From the NCBI GenBank assembly GCA_910589125.1, contig CAJURX010000009.1:1-64000 (forward strand): a DNA stretch of 64,000 nucleotides, given 5' to 3'. The position numbers and the translations under genes are program-made. The stretch is from an uncultured Eggerthellaceae bacterium (GTDB lineage: Bacteria > Actinomycetota > Coriobacteriia > Coriobacteriales > Eggerthellaceae). A model generated the notes under the pieces. The model saw nothing but the letters and a program-made list of their open reading frames with translations, was not told the DNA's origin and ran no database searches. The stretch's first letter is position 1. Each line of letters starts with the position of its first letter. Positions 8,020-16,841 of this stretch are shown here, piece after piece.

Positions 8020-9156
8020 TCACGCAGGACGGACGACGTCTCCTTCGATGAGGAGGTCGGAACCGAGGGGAGTCATCTGCACGTGCGCGAGCTCTACTGC
8101 CTGCGCGGGCAGCTCCACACCACGCCCTCCGACGGAGCTCGGCGCGCTCGCACCACCGAATATCTTAGGGGCGATGTAGGCCTGCACCACATTCACCACG
8201 CCCGCATCGAACGCCGCGCCGAGCAGCTGAGGACCTCCTTCGATGATCACGCTATCCACCGACATCTCCCCGAGCGCGCGCAACGCAGCTGCCAGGTCCA
8301 CCCGCCCTGCGCATTCGGGGACGGTGAGCACCTGGCATCCGAGCGCAACGAGCTCCTCGAAGCGCGCACCACCCTTTTCCACCGTGATGATGCAGGTGGG
8401 GACCTCGCGAGCTGTGCGCACCAATGCTGCATCGAGCGGCGTGCGCAGATGCGAGTCGCAGATGAGGCGCAGCGGCTGATGCGGAACGCCTTCTGAAGCG
8501 CAGCACGTCTCGGGCCGAGCTGTGAGCAGGGGGTCATCGGCGATGACGGTCCCGACGCCCACCATGATGGCAGCATAGCGAGCACGATCAGCATGCACGC
8601 GCTCCCGCGCCACCTCTCCCGTGATCCAGCGCGAGAGGCCCGCGCGCGTGGAAGCCTTGCCATCCAGCGTCTCTGCGAACTTGGCGATGACCAAGGGGCA
8701 TCCTGTGCGCATGAGATGGAAGAACGGGGCATTCAGCGCGTCGCACTCCTCAAAGAGGACGCCCTCCTCCACGATCACGCCCGCCTCGCGCAAGCGCGCA
8801 CATCCCTTGCCTGCCACGAGCGGGTTGGGGTCTGCTGACCCAACGACCACGCGCGCGATGCCAGCATCCACGAGGGCATCCGCACAAGGGGGCTGCTTGC
8901 CGGTGTGAGAGCACGGTTCGAGCGTGACATACGCCGTTGCTCCCCGCGCGTCCTCGCCCCTGCGCGCGCAATCCGCCAGCGCCTCGCGCTCAGCATGAAG
9001 CCCACCGAAGCGCCCATGCCATCCTTCTCCGATGATGCGCCCCCCTCGCACGATCACGCAGCCAACCTGAGGATTGGGATCCACCCATCCCTCGCCTCGC
9101 CGTGCAAGGCAGCATGCTCGACGCATGTGCTGGGCTTGGATGTCCTCCTGACCCAT
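8020..9156 (-). CDS. ribD: Bifunctional diaminohydroxyphosphoribosylaminopyrimidine deaminase / reductase
   Basis: Second and third steps of riboflavin synthesis after GTP cyclohydrolase II. The N-terminal cytidine-deaminase-like domain has zinc ligands in HAERE (about residue 50) and PCSHTGKQPPC (about residue 80). The C-terminal reductase domain has KFAETLDGK, SRWITG and a late EGGPQLLGA motif. 378 residues, typical. The ATG at 9156 follows the aminopeptidase stop by two bases, so ribD is co-transcribed with the shikimate genes upstream. Confidence 0.95.
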   Translation of the reverse strand: MGQEDIQAQHMRRACCLARRGEGWVDPNPQVGCVIVRGGRIIGEGWHGRFGGLHAEREALADCARRGEDARGATAYVTLEPCSHTGKQPPCADALVDAGIARVVVGSADPNPLVAGKGCARLREAGVIVEEGVLFEECDALNAPFFHLMRTGCPLVIAKFAETLDGKASTRAGLSRWITGEVARERVHADRARYAAIMVGVGTVIADDPLLTARPETCCASEGVPHQPLRLICDSHLRTPLDAALVRTAREVPTCIITVEKGGARFEELVALGCQVLTVPECAGRVDLAAALRALGEMSVDSVIIEGGPQLLGAAFDAGVVNVVQAYIAPKIFGGASAPSSVGGRGVELPAQAVELAHVQMTPLGSDLLIEGDVVRPA

Positions 9157-9158
9157 GC

Positions 9159-10265
9159 TCAGACCACGATCATCTCATGCGTCGTGCGCGTGAGCACCTG
9201 AGAGCCATCCTCCGTCACGACGCCGAAGTCCTCTAGGCGCATGCCGAACCGGTCAGGCACGTAGATGCCCGGCTCCACCGTGACCACGTTGCCCGGCACG
9301 AGCGCTGACCCATTGCGCGGGGAGAGCACGGGGGCCTCATGGACCTGGATGCCCACGCCATGCCCGAGCCCGTGCCCCATGAGGCCACCGAAACCACCCT
9401 CATCCAGCACGCGCAAGGCCAGCTCATGCGCTTCCTTGCCCGTCATCCCTGGCCTGAGCGCACCCTCCACTGCCTCGTTCGCGCGACGGAGGACCTCCCA
9501 TGCCTCCAGCATCTGCCCCTCGGGGCGTCCGACGAACACCGTGCGCGTCATGTCAGAGCAGTACCCATCCTTCCGCGCACCGAAGTCCATGACGATGCAG
9601 TCTCCCTGCTGGATGCGCCTTTCGCTCACGATCGCATGGGGAGAGGCGCCATTCGGCCCGCTCGCCACGATGGAGGGGAACGCCAGTCCGTCCGCGCCCC
9701 CCGTCAGCATGAGCCGATCGAGCTCCAGCTGGATATCGCGCTCTGTCATGCCAGGTTCGATGTAGTCCACGATGGATGCGAACGCCGCATCCGTCACCGC
9801 CTGAGCTGCCGCAAGGCGCTCGACCTCGCGAGCATCCTTGATGGCACGCAAGCCCATGATGAGCCCCTCGGTCTCCACGAATGCATCCGCAGACCCGAAT
9901 GCCTGCTCGAGCGCGCGATATTCCGCAAGCGGGATGCTGGTCTCTATGGCAAGGGGACGCTCTGCGAGCCCATCATGAGACGAGCGTTCAAGAGCCCACG
10001 CAGCGAAGCCCTTCGCCTCAACATCCACGACCACCGGCGTCGATGCCGCCTCGCGCTTCGCGGCAAGCTCGTAGCGCGAATCCGTATGGAGCCACACCTC
10101 ATCCCCACGCGCCGGGACGAATAGAGCGTGCGCCTCCTCCTCATCGAACACGCCCGCAAAGCCCGTCAACCATTCGATGCTCGCGGTATCGCGAATGTGC
10201 ATGGCACCAGCGCCAGCATCGCAGAGAGCTGCCTGGAGCCTCTGGATGCGGATCATATCGAACAT
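9159..10265 (-). CDS. Aminopeptidase P / Xaa-Pro peptidase family protein
   Basis: Cytoplasmic M24 metallopeptidase cleaving N-terminal Xaa-Pro bonds or Xaa-Pro dipeptides. Pita-bread-fold metal ligands can be followed: the MDFGARKDGYCSDMTRT block (two Asp), HGLGHGVG (His), VTVEPGIYV (Glu) and RLEDFGVV (Glu). The N-terminal creatinase-like domain is present. About 368 residues. ATG 10265 has AAGGAG just upstream; ATG 10256 is possible. It follows aroQ by 29 bases, a common neighbourhood in Gram-positive bacteria, where efp often comes next; here ribD does instead. Confidence 0.9.
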   Translation of the reverse strand: MFDMIRIQRLQAALCDAGAGAMHIRDTASIEWLTGFAGVFDEEEAHALFVPARGDEVWLHTDSRYELAAKREAASTPVVVDVEAKGFAAWALERSSHDGLAERPLAIETSIPLAEYRALEQAFGSADAFVETEGLIMGLRAIKDAREVERLAAAQAVTDAAFASIVDYIEPGMTERDIQLELDRLMLTGGADGLAFPSIVASGPNGASPHAIVSERRIQQGDCIVMDFGARKDGYCSDMTRTVFVGRPEGQMLEAWEVLRRANEAVEGALRPGMTGKEAHELALRVLDEGGFGGLMGHGLGHGVGIQVHEAPVLSPRNGSALVPGNVVTVEPGIYVPDRFGMRLEDFGVVTEDGSQVLTRTTHEMIVV

Positions 10266-10294
10266 AGCTCTCCTTGCATGCCTCGGCGAACGGG

Positions 10295-10726
10295 TCAGCA
10301 GCAATGCTCTCGGAGCACGTCCAGGGCATCGATGTATCCCTGCTTGCCGCGACCGGATATCTTCTCCAGCACCACCCCATCGAACACGGAGATGGCACGG
10401 AACGGCTCGCGTGCATCCACGTCCGAGATATGCACTTCCACGACCGGCGTGCTGATGGCAGCCACCGCATCGCGCAGCGCGTAGGAGTAATGCGTATGCG
10501 CACCTGGGTTGTAGATCACGCCATCGAAGCGCCCGTGCGCCTCATGCAGCTTGTCGATGAGCACGCCCTCATGGTTCGACTGGAAGCATTCGACATCCAC
10601 GCCATGGCGTTCCCCATGGCTGATGACCATATCCTCGATGGATCCGAGCGTGTCGTGTCCGTAGATGCCCGGTTCGCGGACGCCCAGCATGTTCAGATTG
10701 GGTCCATTCATCAGCAGGATGCGCAT
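10295..10726 (-). CDS. aroQ: 3-dehydroquinate dehydratase, type II
   Basis: Third step of the shikimate pathway, dehydrating 3-dehydroquinate by anti elimination. The 143-residue protein is a standard small dodecameric type II enzyme, with GPNLNMLGVREPGIYG at the start (catalytic Tyr in IYG), SNHEG, the YNPGAHTHYS block with the catalytic His, and EVHISDVDARE. A good AGGGGAG precedes ATG 10726, twelve bases after the aroB stop. Confidence 0.96.
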   Translation of the reverse strand: MRILLMNGPNLNMLGVREPGIYGHDTLGSIEDMVISHGERHGVDVECFQSNHEGVLIDKLHEAHGRFDGVIYNPGAHTHYSYALRDAVAAISTPVVEVHISDVDAREPFRAISVFDGVVLEKISGRGKQGYIDALDVLREHCC

Positions 10727-10738
10727 CGCGTCACTCCC

Positions 10739-11869
10739 CTATCTCGGCAGCCTTCCTGCCGCCCTCTCCTGGAAATGCTCCTCCAGAGCCTCGAGCACCT
10801 CATCATCCGCCACTGCACGCACCTCCCACGCGCCCACATCGCGCAACAGCACGAAGCGGACCTTGTCGGCACGCGCCTTCTTATCATGCTTCATGACCGT
10901 GAGGATGTCGTGCGGATCGGCTTGCCAATCCAAGGGCGGCAGGCCGAGCGAATCGAGGAGCGACGCCTGAGCGCAGACGAAATCCGCCTCCGCCCCGATC
11001 AGGCGTTCTGAGAGGAGGGCTGCGAAGCGCATGCCCTCAGCGACCGCCGCTCCATGGGAGAACGTCCCGTACCCAGCAAGCGTCTCGATGGCATGGGCCA
11101 GCGTATGCCCATAGTTCAGGCACTCGCGGACACCCTTGCTCTCCGCCTTGTCCTCGGCGACCACGCCCGCTTTGAACACAACGCAGCGCTTGACGGCCTC
11201 CTTCACAGCCTCTGGCTCTCGAGCGAACAAGCCATCTGCATGCGCGGTCATCCAGAAGAAGAAATCATCCGAATCTATCACCGCGGACTTCGCCGCTTCA
11301 GCCAAGCCGCACGTCCATTCGCGCTCATCGAGCGTGGTGAGCGTAGAGACATCGGCACACACGTATGACGGCTGGCAGAAGGTGCCCACCATGTTCTTCC
11401 CCGCATCGAGGTTGACCGCAGTCTTGCCCCCCACGGATGAATCCACCATGGAGAGCAAGGTGGTGGGAACCTGCACGACCGGGATGCCGCGCATGAACGT
11501 GGATGCCGTGAAGCCGGCAAGATCGCCCACCACGCCGCCACCAAGCGCCACGCAGGCGCAGTCGCGCGTGAGGCCAAGCGATGCCATGGCATCCCACACC
11601 TCACCTGCCACATCCAAGGATTTCGCGCCTTCGCCCGCAGGGACGACCACGCTCGACGCCTCATAGCCTGCATCTGAGAGCGAAGCCATGGCCGTTGAGA
11701 GGTAGAGCCGTTCCACATGGGAATCCGTCAGCACCAGCACCTTCGGCGCATCCGCTACCCGCGGATAGGAGCGCATCTGCTGACCGAGGGATGCCAGCAA
11801 GTCATCCCCGATGCGCACGTCATAGTCCCGCTCTTCGGGGATGGACACGACGATCCTCATGCTCTGCAT
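10739..11869 (-). CDS. aroB: 3-dehydroquinate synthase
   Basis: Converts DAHP to 3-dehydroquinate using NAD and a divalent metal. Motifs of the family are in order: VPAGEGAKS, ALGGGVVGDLAGFTASTFMRG, PTTLLSMVDSSVGGKTAVN, the metal-binding LAEAAKSAVI and NYGHTLAHAIE. 376 residues. ATG 11869 has GGAGGG six bases upstream and overlaps the end of aroK; a second ATG at 11860 forms an ATGA overlap with the aroK stop. Tight coupling with aroK is usual. Confidence 0.96.
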   Translation of the reverse strand: MQSMRIVVSIPEERDYDVRIGDDLLASLGQQMRSYPRVADAPKVLVLTDSHVERLYLSTAMASLSDAGYEASSVVVPAGEGAKSLDVAGEVWDAMASLGLTRDCACVALGGGVVGDLAGFTASTFMRGIPVVQVPTTLLSMVDSSVGGKTAVNLDAGKNMVGTFCQPSYVCADVSTLTTLDEREWTCGLAEAAKSAVIDSDDFFFWMTAHADGLFAREPEAVKEAVKRCVVFKAGVVAEDKAESKGVRECLNYGHTLAHAIETLAGYGTFSHGAAVAEGMRFAALLSERLIGAEADFVCAQASLLDSLGLPPLDWQADPHDILTVMKHDKKARADKVRFVLLRDVGAWEVRAVADDEVLEALEEHFQERAAGRLPR

Positions 11870-12438
11870 AGCACGCCCTCCCTCTCAAGGAGCCGCTGCA
11901 CCTCGCGCGAGATGCTGTACACATTCTTCCCGCTCGTGTCGATGATGCCCGCTGCTGCCGCACGATAGAGGGGCTGCCGAGACTCGCAGAGCGCACGTGC
12001 GCTATCCAGGTCCTGGAACAGCGGTCGGGATGACCTGTCGCTGATGCGCGAAGCGGCCTCGTCTGCGCCTATCTCGAGGAATACCGTGTATCCAAGGGTC
12101 TGGAGGGCATCGCGCGCGGCATCAGTGGTCACGATGCCGCCCCCACAGGACACGAGCATAGGGGAGGCCATGGCTGCGACCTCAGCCAATGCATCGACCT
12201 CGATCCTCCGGAATGCCGCCTCGCCCTCATCGGCGAATATCTGCTTGATCTTCTTGCCGCGCTCCCGCTCGATGTAGGTATCAAGGTCAAGGGAGGATAT
12301 CTTGAGGGCACGGGCCAGACGACGCGCCACCGTTGACTTGCCCGCCCCCATGAAGCCGATCAGGAACACGGGACGCGTGAGCCGATATGTCGGCTTATCG
12401 CCTGCGGCCTTCGGCCTCTGTCCTCGTTCGCGCGCCAC
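11857..12438 (-). CDS. aroK: Shikimate kinase
   Basis: Phosphorylates shikimate with ATP. The P-loop GFMGAGKST lies near residue 30 of the chosen protein, followed by LDLDTYIE (substrate-binding Asp) and SCGGGIV. About 193 residues. The GTG at 12438 is preferred: it is 11 bases past the aroC stop with AGGGG in front. An ATG at 12480 inside aroC would add 14 basic residues unlike the family. Confidence 0.93.
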   Translation of the reverse strand: MARERGQRPKAAGDKPTYRLTRPVFLIGFMGAGKSTVARRLARALKISSLDLDTYIERERGKKIKQIFADEGEAAFRRIEVDALAEVAAMASPMLVSCGGGIVTTDAARDALQTLGYTVFLEIGADEAASRISDRSSRPLFQDLDSARALCESRQPLYRAAAAGIIDTSGKNVYSISREVQRLLEREGVLCRA

Positions 12439-12448
12439 CCCGGCACCC

Positions 12449-13606
12449 CTACCGCGCCATCGTGGCGAGGCGCGATCCATAGTGCGCGAGGTTCGCCTTG
12501 AGATCAGCCAAGCACGTGTCGCCGAATGCATCCATATAGGCATTCGCCAGCACCATGGCCACCTCTCCCTCGGCCACTACCGCAGCCGCAGGCACAGCGC
12601 ACACATCGCTGCGCTCACGAGATGCCTCTTCGCGCTCGAGCGTATCCAGGTTCACCGTATCGAGCGGATTCATGAGCGTGGGGATGGGCTTCATGGCAGC
12701 CTCCACCACGAGCGGCATGCCCGTGGTCATGCCGCCTTCAAGGCCGCCGGCGTTGTTCGAGCGACGGGTGAAGCAGCCCTCCCCCAGCTCGATCTCATCG
12801 TGGACCTGCGAGCCCACGTGCGCCGCAGCATCGAAGCCCAAGCCGAACTGGACCCCCTTGATGGCAGGTATGGAGAACAGAGCGGCTCCCAGCTTGGACG
12901 TCAAGCGGTCAAGACCCGCCGTATAGGTGCCAAGCCCTGGCACCAGCCCCGTCGCCACCACGCGGAACGTGCCGCCAAGGCTCTCCCCCGCCTCCTTCGC
13001 CGCATCTATCTCGCGGCACATGAGCTCTGTTGCCTGCGCATCTGGGCACCTCACCGGAGAGAACTCGATCTGGACGGGCTCGTAGACCACCTGACCCTCA
13101 TCCTGCATGCGCACGCTGCCGATGGAGCTCACATAGCTCGTGACCTCGACGCCCACCGCCGCAAGGAGCTCCTTCGCGATGCCGCACGCAGCAACGCGCG
13201 CCGCCGTCTCCCGAGCGCTCGCACGCTCGAGGATGTTGCGGCAATCATCGGTGTTGGTGCGCAGGACGCCCACGAGGTCCGCATGCCCCGGGCGCGGGGT
13301 GACCTCCCGAGGGCCATTCGCGGGAGCAGCCCCGAAATGCGCCATGTGCGCATGCCAGTTCTCCCAATCCCGATTGCGCACCGTGATGGAGATGGGCGCC
13401 CCTGTGGCAACGCCGAACCTGATGCCAGAGGTGACCTCAGCATGATCTGCCTCGATGGCCTGCCTGCCACCACGCCCGTATCCGGACTGGCGGCGCTTCA
13501 GGTCAGAATCTATGTTCTCCAGATTCACGGGAAGGCCCGCCGGCACGCCGCTCACGATGGCCGTGAGACAAGGGCCGTGGCTCTCCCCTGCTGTGATGTA
13601 TTGCAT
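12449..13606 (-). CDS. aroC: Chorismate synthase
   Basis: Last step of the shikimate pathway, FMN-dependent conversion of EPSP to chorismate. Starts with the signature TAGESHGPCLTAI and shows GRGGRQ, ARETAARVA, the long FQFGLGFD-like core (GVQFGLGFDAA) and RRSNNAGGLEGG. 385 residues, full length. AAGGGG stands at correct distance before ATG 13606. First gene of the aroC-aroK-aroB-aroQ run. Confidence 0.96.
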   Translation of the reverse strand: MQYITAGESHGPCLTAIVSGVPAGLPVNLENIDSDLKRRQSGYGRGGRQAIEADHAEVTSGIRFGVATGAPISITVRNRDWENWHAHMAHFGAAPANGPREVTPRPGHADLVGVLRTNTDDCRNILERASARETAARVAACGIAKELLAAVGVEVTSYVSSIGSVRMQDEGQVVYEPVQIEFSPVRCPDAQATELMCREIDAAKEAGESLGGTFRVVATGLVPGLGTYTAGLDRLTSKLGAALFSIPAIKGVQFGLGFDAAAHVGSQVHDEIELGEGCFTRRSNNAGGLEGGMTTGMPLVVEAAMKPIPTLMNPLDTVNLDTLEREEASRERSDVCAVPAAAVVAEGEVAMVLANAYMDAFGDTCLADLKANLAHYGSRLATMAR

Positions 13607-13779
13607 GCGACCCCTTGCTTTCCGTGCGAAAGCGATAAGGATAGCACGATTGCCATGCGCGAAGCGCCCTGCGATGCGCGAGCGCGACCTTCAAAGGAGA
13701 CATGCGCGCCCTTGAGGACCACGCGCCTGAAGAGACCGGTGCCGCGCGGATGCGAAGATGCCGAAGCGGATGGGGCTGC
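13607..13779 (-). promoter_or_regulatory. aroE-aroC intergenic region, possible aroC promoter
   Basis: A 173-bp break in an otherwise tight gene block. On the minus strand TATCCT (13643-13638) lies 32 bases before the aroC start and may be a -10; no matching -35 is seen. A separate promoter for the aroC group is plausible but not shown. Confidence 0.3.
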
Positions 13780-14709
13780 CTAGACCGTGAGGGCGAATCC
13801 CGCACCCCGTGCCATGATGTCGAACATCTCGCGCTGCGTGAGCGAGCACTCCACGCCGAAGATGTCGAAGAATATCTGAGCTGTGTCCACCGCCTGTGCG
13901 ACAAGCATGCCCGCCCCATCGAATGTGCGCGCGCCCACCTTGCGTGCAGCGGCGAGCAGCGCCGTCTGTCCGTGGCCATAGACGACATCCATCACCGCTT
14001 GACCCTCGTGCATGAGGCTCACGTCGAAGGGCGAAGAATCGCCTGGCTGCATCCCCAAGGGGGTGGCATCCACGATCACATCAGCCTGCGCGATGGCACG
14101 TCGGGCACCAGCGTAGTCCCCGAAGCGGAAGTTCGCGTGCTCATACGCATCAGCGAAGCTCAGATGCCCCTCCACCGCAGAGGGCATGGGGACCGCCGTG
14201 CCCAAGAGCAGCCGATACTCCTCGAGATAGGCATCCACCCGCTCCTGCGCCTTGCGCTTGTCGCGTCCGAGCAAGGTGATGTCCGCCGCGCCCGCCTCAG
14301 CTGCTGCATGCATGATGGCCATAGAGGTGGGACCCGTTCCGCACACCACCACGCGCGCATCCGCAAAGGTCACCCCCGCCAGCTCGAGGAAGCCGATGCA
14401 GCCCTTGCCGTCCACGTTGTAGCAGATCAGCAGCCCATCCTTGTTCGCAACGACGTTCGCTCCCCCAGCGAGCTTCGCGCTCGCTGCCTGCACATCCGCC
14501 TGCGCGAAGGCGATGCGCTTGTAGGGCATCGTCACATTGCAGCCAAGGAAGCTGCGATCGGCGATGAACGTGCGAGCTGCACGGTCATCCTCTTGGTCTG
14601 CGAAGCCATATTCCCATTCCAGTCCCACCGCTCGATAGAGCGCATCATGCATGGCTGGGGACTTGGAATGCGCTACGGGATGCCCGACGATGAACAACCT
14701 CTCCGTCAT
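13780..14709 (-). CDS. aroE: Shikimate dehydrogenase
   Basis: Reduces 3-dehydroshikimate with NADPH. The substrate site includes HSKSPAMHDALY (residues about 14-25) and NVTMPYK with the catalytic Lys; the Rossmann fold shows VVCGTGPTSMAI, a CGTGPTS version of the usual GAGGA loop. 309 residues, longer than the common 270. ATG 14709 overlaps the yqeG stop as ATGA. The open frame extends to 15081 but that stretch lies inside yqeG. The altered dinucleotide loop leaves open a related quinate/shikimate dehydrogenase. Confidence 0.88.
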   Translation of the reverse strand: MTERLFIVGHPVAHSKSPAMHDALYRAVGLEWEYGFADQEDDRAARTFIADRSFLGCNVTMPYKRIAFAQADVQAASAKLAGGANVVANKDGLLICYNVDGKGCIGFLELAGVTFADARVVVCGTGPTSMAIMHAAAEAGAADITLLGRDKRKAQERVDAYLEEYRLLLGTAVPMPSAVEGHLSFADAYEHANFRFGDYAGARRAIAQADVIVDATPLGMQPGDSSPFDVSLMHEGQAVMDVVYGHGQTALLAAARKVGARTFDGAGMLVAQAVDTAQIFFDIFGVECSLTQREMFDIMARGAGFALTV

Positions 14710-15236
14710 CTGACCTTGCCCTCCTCCATCGCGACCGGCGCCCCCTCGGGCTGCCGCGCACCGATCATCATGCGCTCGAGATTGCGGAGCATGAGCGTAT
14801 GGCGGATGTCCACTTCCGAGAGCGGCATCACGAGCCATGCGGGAAGCCCCACCAGATGCGCACCCACCACATCGGTAAGGATCTGATCGCCGATGGCCAC
14901 CGTGTCCGCCTTCGTGCCCTCGATGCGCTCCATGGCGCCCTGATATGCGAATGGGAGCGGCTTGCACGCTTTCGCCACGATGGGCATATCCAGCGCCTCC
15001 GCGAACCCGAGCACATCGGCATGCCAATTGTTGGAGAGCAGGCAGAACGCCACGCCTGCCTCGCGCGCGCGAGCGAGCCATGCCCGCACGGGAGGTGGCA
15101 CATCCCCCGTCTCGCGCGAGCGCACGGTATTGTCTATATCCAACAGCACATGGGTGAGCCCTGAGGCGATCAGGTCGCCCTTGATGTCGATGGAAGCGAG
15201 GCTGGAGAGATACCGATCAGGCTGGAAGAGTCCCAT
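14706..15236 (-). CDS. YqeG-family HAD phosphatase
   Basis: HAD-superfamily hydrolase of subfamily IIIA. LLDIDNTV (nucleophile Asp; residues about 31-38) is motif I, SNN motif II, a Lys in ACKPLP motif III and IGDQILTDVVGAH motif IV. 176 residues, family length. In other Gram-positive bacteria yqeG sits beside aroE, as here, but its substrate is not well established. Start codon lies 49 bases after mltG. Confidence 0.88.
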   Translation of the reverse strand: MGLFQPDRYLSSLASIDIKGDLIASGLTHVLLDIDNTVRSRETGDVPPPVRAWLARAREAGVAFCLLSNNWHADVLGFAEALDMPIVAKACKPLPFAYQGAMERIEGTKADTVAIGDQILTDVVGAHLVGLPAWLVMPLSEVDIRHTLMLRNLERMMIGARQPEGAPVAMEEGKVR

Positions 15237-15285
15237 TGCGCCACGACCTCACGATACCCGCGCCCGTTCGCACCCCTGACGCCGA

Positions 15286-16404
15286 TCAGCTGAACGAAGC
15301 CTGGTGCTCTTCATAGGTCTCCGTGAAGCTGTAGGTGCCATCCTCGTCGAAGAAGAAGAACATGTAGCTCGTCTCCTCTGGAGCGCAGACCGCTTGGAGC
15401 GCTGCGAGCGATGGGTTGCAGATGGGCGTGGGAGGCAGTCCCTCGTTGGAATAGGTGCTGTAGGGGGTCTGAGCATGGACCTCGTCCGGAGTTGGGTCGT
15501 GACCCACCTCGTACGCCGTGGTGGCATCCGATTCCAGATAGGGGCGATCGCTCGCCAAGCGGTTGTAGAACACGGAGGCCACCTTCACGAAGTTGTCCGG
15601 TGTCCCCTCCTTCTCCACGATGGATGCCAAGATGATGGCTTGATAGAACGTCATGCCACGATCTTGCGGGTAGCTCTGATCGAGGGAGGCCGTCTCAGCC
15701 CCGAATTGCTCGAGCATCATGCGCACGACCTCAGGTGCCCCATCGGTCGCCGTTATGGCATAGGTCTTCGGGAAGAGGAAGCCCTCCAAGCTGTTCGTGC
15801 CCGCCTCGCCAAGGAATGCGAACTCCCCCGCATAGGCAGAGGCATCGGACGTGGCCTCGAGGAAGCCCTCCGCAGTGATGCGGCCCGATGTGGCCTCTTG
15901 GACGGCATCCGCGATGGCCTCGCGCGTGAACCCTTCCGGCACCGTCAGGTAATCCGCTGTTGACGCAGGGCCTGCGATGAGGGCATTCAGCACATCTGCC
16001 TGGGTCATCCCCCCGTGGAAGAGGTACGTGCCGGGGATGAGCGACTGCGCAGCATCGTTCTTGCTCACGTAGTCGACGAACCTATCCGCATTGCCGATGA
16101 CGCGCGCATCCAAGAGGACCTTCGCGATGTCCCGCGCCCCAGCTCCGTTCGGGATGGTGACCACGGCTTCCTGCCCTTCGGGCAGCGTCTCCGCATCGGC
16201 GGTGCATCCGCGGATGGCGAATGCCGCCCCGATGATCACCGCGATCACGATGGCGACGCAGATGATGATGGGAGCCTTGGATGCCTTGGGTTGGATGGCT
16301 GAGGTGTCGTAGGTCTTGAATTGCTCGCGTGCCTTGGCATGGGCGTTGCGTGCCGCCATGCTGTTCTTCGAAGAGATGGGAACCTGCTTCTTTCCGAATG
16401 TCAC
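15286..16404 (-). CDS. mltG: Endolytic murein transglycosylase
   Basis: Membrane-anchored lytic transglycosylase that cuts nascent peptidoglycan strands and sets glycan length. A cytoplasmic N-terminus is followed by one transmembrane helix (about residues 46-66), then the YceG domain with the catalytic Glu in ILASIVEKEG and a late PTPICNPSLAAL segment. 372 residues. GTG start at 16404, with AAAGG and TAGG upstream; the ruvX stop is six bases away, so the two are coupled. Confidence 0.93.
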   Translation of the reverse strand: MTFGKKQVPISSKNSMAARNAHAKAREQFKTYDTSAIQPKASKAPIIICVAIVIAVIIGAAFAIRGCTADAETLPEGQEAVVTIPNGAGARDIAKVLLDARVIGNADRFVDYVSKNDAAQSLIPGTYLFHGGMTQADVLNALIAGPASTADYLTVPEGFTREAIADAVQEATSGRITAEGFLEATSDASAYAGEFAFLGEAGTNSLEGFLFPKTYAITATDGAPEVVRMMLEQFGAETASLDQSYPQDRGMTFYQAIILASIVEKEGTPDNFVKVASVFYNRLASDRPYLESDATTAYEVGHDPTPDEVHAQTPYSTYSNEGLPPTPICNPSLAALQAVCAPEETSYMFFFFDEDGTYSFTETYEEHQASFS

Positions 16405-16409
16405 GCTGC

Positions 16410-16838
16410 CTACCTTTCCCCAACGGACGCATGCTGCGCGTCAAGCCATGCTTGCAGGAACACCGCAGCTGCGACCATGTCGACCTTGCCCCTCATGCGC
16501 CGTTCATCATACCCCATCTGGCGCAGCTCGCGCTTCGCCTCCTTCGAGGAGAGGCGCTCGTCAGCGAAGTGGGCAGGAAGCCCCGTACCTGCCTGGATGC
16601 TGTGCGCTATCGTGCGGATGCGCTGCGCCTGGGGCCCTTCTTCGCCAGCCAGGGTGAGCGGGAGCCCGAAGAGGAGCTCATCAGGCTCCCAGTTCTCGAG
16701 CACGCGAAGGAAGCTGGCAGCGCATGCCGCCACCTCAGGCGCTGGGAGCACGCACACCGGGGACGCGACGCGACCCGCAGGATCGGACACGGCGATGCCG
16801 CAGCGGACATCGCCGATATCGAGCGCGAGCGTGCGCAT
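16410..16838 (-). CDS. ruvX: RuvX/YqgF pre-16S rRNA nuclease family protein
   Basis: RNase H-fold protein thought to mature the 16S rRNA 5' end; also annotated as a putative Holliday junction resolvase. LALDIGDVRCGIAVSD at the start carries the first catalytic Asp, followed by FGLPLTLAGEEG and the late DERLSSKEA acidic motif. 142 residues. Starts three bases after alaS, the usual alaS-ruvX-mltG order of Gram-positive bacteria. Confidence 0.93.
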   Translation of the reverse strand: MRTLALDIGDVRCGIAVSDPAGRVASPVCVLPAPEVAACAASFLRVLENWEPDELLFGLPLTLAGEEGPQAQRIRTIAHSIQAGTGLPAHFADERLSSKEAKRELRQMGYDERRMRGKVDMVAAAVFLQAWLDAQHASVGER

Positions 16839-16841
16839 CCT

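Noticed and set aside
12302..13783. 493-codon plus-strand frame over aroK and aroC
   Set aside because: Antisense shadow of two clear minus-strand enzymes; no domain seen.
14710..15081. Long N-terminal extension of aroE
   Set aside because: Lies in another frame of yqeG; ATGA overlap at 14709 marks the true start.
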